Source: Arenicellales bacterium
GTDB taxonomy: Bacteria; Pseudomonadota; Gammaproteobacteria; Arenicellales; UBA868
Assembly (NCBI GenBank): GCA_028825345.1
Contig: JAPKAJ010000105.1
Span: forward strand, 1 to 7,933
Reading direction: 5' to 3'
DNA length: 7,933 bases
The notes beneath the pieces were generated by a model. It saw nothing but the letters and a program-made list of their open reading frames with translations, did no database searches and had not been told where the DNA came from. The position numbers were made by a program, and so were the translations under genes. Below are positions 6,525-7,933 of this stretch, in pieces; position 1 is the stretch's first letter; each line of letters opens with the position of its first letter.

Positions 6525-7354
6525 CAGGCTTTCTCCAGAACATAGTCGACTACCCGGGCGGGAATATTCACACCAGTGGTCTCGATGCTGTTGCGAAACT
6601 CCATGGTGTAGTTGACTTCATTAACCAGCAGGCCGCTGTCTGTTTCGAAAAGGTCCACGGCCAGTACGCCACCACCGACGGCACGAGCGGCAGCCAATGA
6701 AATCGAGGAAATCTCATCACTGACTACACATCCGGTGGCAACCGCCCCACGGGCCGTATTCGTGATCCAGTGAGGCGATGTTCGATAGATCGCCGCCACG
6801 CACTCCTCTCCGATCACGAAGCTTCGGATATCGCGCCCCTTCTTTTCCACATATTGTTGGATGTAGAAAATTGAATGATGGTAGCTGCCGAGGATGGCCT
6901 TGTGTTCGAGAATAGACTCCGCGGTTTCGCGATCGTTTATTTTTGAAAGCAACCGTCCCCAGGATCCCACCACTGGTTTGAGTACCACCGGGTAACCCAA
7001 CTGCTCAATGGCTTCAAGGGCAGAGGCCTCGGTGAAAGCGATACGTACAGGTGGCTGGGGAACATTGGCTTCTTTTAGAGCCAGCGAGGTCAGGATTTTG
7101 TCGCCACAGACTCGAGAGACATCCGATGTGTTGATGCACCGGACACCGGTGCTCTCCACCAGGCGAAGCCCGTGCATGGCTCGCGAATGGTTGATACAAC
7201 GCTCAAAAACCAGATCGACATCCGGGCCTGAAAATAGATCGAAGGCGAGTTTGCGATCATCGATCATTACCAGCTCAACCCCGCGCGACTTGAATTCACC
7301 AATCAGAAGCTTTTCTTCCTTTCTAATCAGTGAGTGCAGGAACCCGATTTTCAC
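6524..7354 (-). CDS. lysX: LysW ligase LysX (ATP-grasp, RimK-like)
   Basis: LysX uses ATP to join the alpha-amino group of alpha-aminoadipate (or, for ArgX types, glutamate) to the gamma-carboxyl of the C-terminal Glu of LysW. The 276-residue protein shows the ATP-grasp parts in order: VVLKPVVGSWGRLL (123-136) with the ATP-binding Lys and Gly-rich loop, FYIQQYVEKKGRDIRSFVIG (163-182), the substrate-side segment HWITNTARGA (195-204), and the metal-binding end AVDLFE (232-237) with LVNEVNYTMEFRN (243-255). HWITNTARG and TMEFRN resemble Thermus LysX more than the glutamate-specific ArgX, as far as memory allows. The start is GTG: it overlaps the lysW stop by four bases (GTGA), and its ribosome site GAGG lies inside the last codons of lysW. 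Upstream of the GTG there is only lysW in another frame. Confidence 0.93.
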   Translation of the reverse strand: MKIGFLHSLIRKEEKLLIGEFKSRGVELVMIDDRKLAFDLFSGPDVDLVFERCINHSRAMHGLRLVESTGVRCINTSDVSRVCGDKILTSLALKEANVPQPPVRIAFTEASALEAIEQLGYPVVLKPVVGSWGRLLSKINDRETAESILEHKAILGSYHHSIFYIQQYVEKKGRDIRSFVIGEECVAAIYRTSPHWITNTARGAVATGCVVSDEISSISLAAARAVGGGVLAVDLFETDSGLLVNEVNYTMEFRNSIETTGVNIPARVVDYVLEKA

Positions 7355-7515
7355 TCGCCCCAGTCCTCTTCGGCCTCAGGTGCCTCAGCCAGTGCGGGTG
7401 GATCCAGCGCCGTAACCTCAAGTTCGGTGCCGCAGTCGGGGCATTCAAGAAGTTCACCCACGACCGTATCGTCATTGAACGTTATTTGGACAGCGCATAC
7501 GGGACATTCGCTCAT
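7351..7515 (-). CDS. lysW: Amino-group carrier protein LysW (54 aa)
   Basis: This short gene encodes the carrier on which the rest of the operon works. The 54-residue acidic protein begins MSECPVCAVQ and has two CxxC pairs, C4-x2-C7 and C25-x2-C28 (CPDCG), which form the small zinc ribbon of the family. LEVTALDP (32-39) follows, then an acidic tail ending EEDWGE. The terminal Glu54 with the EDWGE tail is the defining LysW feature: its gamma-carboxyl is the attachment point, while the acidic surface is recognised by LysX, LysZ, LysY and LysJ. The length equals that of the Thermus protein. ATG 7513-7515 lies 5 bases after a strong AGGAGA site. It is the first gene of the operon and is probably made in excess over the enzymes. 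At this size automatic callers may miss it. Confidence 0.94.
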   Translation of the reverse strand: MSECPVCAVQITFNDDTVVGELLECPDCGTELEVTALDPPALAEAPEAEEDWGE

Positions 7516-7520
7516 AGGAG

Positions 7521-7526
7521 TCTCCT
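7521..7526 (-). promoter_or_regulatory. Ribosome binding site of lysW
   Basis: AGGAGA on the minus strand lies 5 bases before the lysW ATG. It is the strongest ribosome site of the operon, fitting a carrier protein needed in larger amounts than the enzymes, and it fixes the start of this 54-codon gene. Confidence 0.7.
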
Positions 7527-7568
7527 GTTGTTAGTGTACGCCGGTGGAGTCCGGCCGGTTGGCGGGTT

Positions 7569-7598
7569 ATTCTAGTGCGAGTGATGCCATCGAGTGAA
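7569..7598 (-). promoter_or_regulatory. lysW: Candidate sigma-70 promoter of the lysW operon
   Basis: On the minus strand TTCACT (7593-7598) and TAGAAT (7569-7574) are separated by 18 bases. The -10 box matches consensus at five of six positions and the -35 box at four. Transcription would start near 7562 and give a leader of about 45 bases. That leader contains a GC-rich 5-bp hairpin, GCCGG/CCGGC (7540-7555). I recognised no operator or riboswitch for lysine or arginine. Confidence 0.42.
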
Positions 7599-7681
7599 CC
7601 CTGACCATGCGAAAAACGGCATTAGACCTGGCTGATAAATTTTGCGCGCCTGTCCTTGGTTGCCGGTTGATCGCAGGGCGT

Positions 7682-7716
7682 CTCGAGCCAAGCTGCACAT
7701 TGGACGAAAGCTCGAG
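7682..7716. repeat. Inverted repeat CTCGAGC...GCTCGAG in the intergenic region
   Basis: CTCGAGC (7682-7688) and GCTCGAG (7710-7716) are perfect inverted copies around a 21-base spacer. Two G-T pairs could lengthen the stem. No T-run follows on either strand, so it does not look like an intrinsic terminator. It could be a regulator site or a structured leader of the rightward transcript, or chance. Confidence 0.35.
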
Positions 7717-7920
7717 GTCTATAACCTTTCAGAATAATCCAAGGACCGCTTAACGATAACAACGCTTTTTAGATCATCAGGCAAAAGTTCTTCATCGTTA
7801 TTTGGTTTTGGACAGTTTCAAACCTCCAAGGAATTGGCGCTAATATTTGAGTGGCAGGGTCAAACGGCTCCCTTGTCATCTTGCGTGGATCTTCGCTATC
7901 GAGGTGGCGCAATACATAAC

Positions 7921-7925
7921 AGGAG
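7921..7925 (+). promoter_or_regulatory. Ribosome binding site of a gene starting just outside the right edge
   Basis: AGGAG on the plus strand is followed by 8 bases (CCTTAAAA) before the window ends, which is ideal spacing for a start codon at 7934. A possible promoter for it is TTGTCA (7873-7878) with TATCGA (7897-7902) at 18-base spacing; that -10 box is weak. The gene itself cannot be seen. Confidence 0.5.
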
Positions 7926-7933
7926 CCTTAAAA

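Larger units (their letters stand above)
7516..7933. other. 418-base intergenic region without a convincing gene
   Basis: This stretch lies between the lysW start and the right edge. It holds the lysW ribosome site and candidate promoter near its left end, a 7-bp inverted repeat at 7682-7716, and a ribosome site at the right edge. The only open frames are short: one of 48 codons at 7607-7753 (plus strand) has no clear ribosome site and no recognisable motif. I saw no tRNA, riboswitch or mobile-element end. The spacing suggests a divergent intergenic region serving the lysW operon on one side and a gene beginning just past 7933 on the other. Confidence 0.6.

Noticed and set aside
7516..7558. 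Attenuator or riboswitch in the lysW leader
   Set aside because: There is only a 5-bp GC hairpin (7540-7555) and a short palindrome around the ribosome site. The leader is about 45 bases, too short for a lysine riboswitch, and there is no leader peptide or T-run.
7607..7753. 48-codon plus-strand open frame in the intergenic region
   Set aside because: It has no good ribosome site, motif, membrane segment or recognisable family. An open frame of this length is expected by chance.
1..7933. Mobile element, CRISPR array or genomic-island borders
   Set aside because: The tRNA-Asn at the left edge could serve as an integration site, but no integrase, direct repeat of the tRNA end, transposase or spaced repeats were seen, and the tRNA 3' end lies outside the window.

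Overview
The window looks like chromosomal DNA of a proteobacterium, most likely a gammaproteobacterium with mid-range GC. The evidence is an Escherichia-like tRNA-Asn(GUU), a solitary type IV pilus minor pilin of the FimT/GspH type, and a full-length proteobacterial-type UvrB. No transposase, integrase, CRISPR array or phage gene was seen. Taxonomy here is judged by eye from protein character and was not computed.

Left part (1-2780): a tRNA-Asn cut by the window edge (minus strand) with a convincing promoter, then fimT (minus strand), then uvrB (plus strand, divergent from fimT). These are ordinary housekeeping or competence genes.

Right part (2902-7515): six minus-strand genes packed with 1-4 nt overlaps or 8-16 nt gaps, surely one operon. 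Transcription order is lysW (54-aa amino-group carrier protein ending EDWGE), lysX (ATP-grasp ligase), lysY (ArgC-like reductase), an unnamed class II glutamine-amidotransferase-like protein, lysZ (acetylglutamate-kinase-like kinase) and lysJ (acetylornithine-aminotransferase-like enzyme). This is the carrier-protein pathway known from Thermus, Deinococcus and archaea. LysX joins the alpha-amino group of alpha-aminoadipate (or glutamate) to the gamma-carboxyl of the LysW C-terminal Glu. LysZ phosphorylates the free side-chain carboxyl, LysY reduces it to the semialdehyde, and LysJ transaminates it, leaving carrier-bound lysine (or ornithine). A normal annotation would miscall these genes argB, argC and argD.

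The main point of interest is that the usual releasing hydrolase, LysK, is absent from the operon. A stand-alone N-terminal-Cys amidotransferase-family protein sits between lysY and lysZ instead. The bond LysK cuts is a gamma-glutamyl amide, the bond type this Cys-nucleophile family attacks, and EgtC of ergothioneine synthesis is a precedent for such a protein acting as a plain gamma-glutamyl amidohydrolase. I propose that this protein releases the product from LysW. No genes for making alpha-aminoadipate lie in the window, so whether the product is lysine, ornithine/arginine or a specialised amino acid is open. LysX and LysJ look more like the Thermus lysine enzymes.

The last 418 bases (7516-7933) hold the leader and likely promoter of the operon, some inverted repeats and no convincing gene. 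A Shine-Dalgarno sequence at the right edge suggests that a plus-strand gene starts just outside the window.
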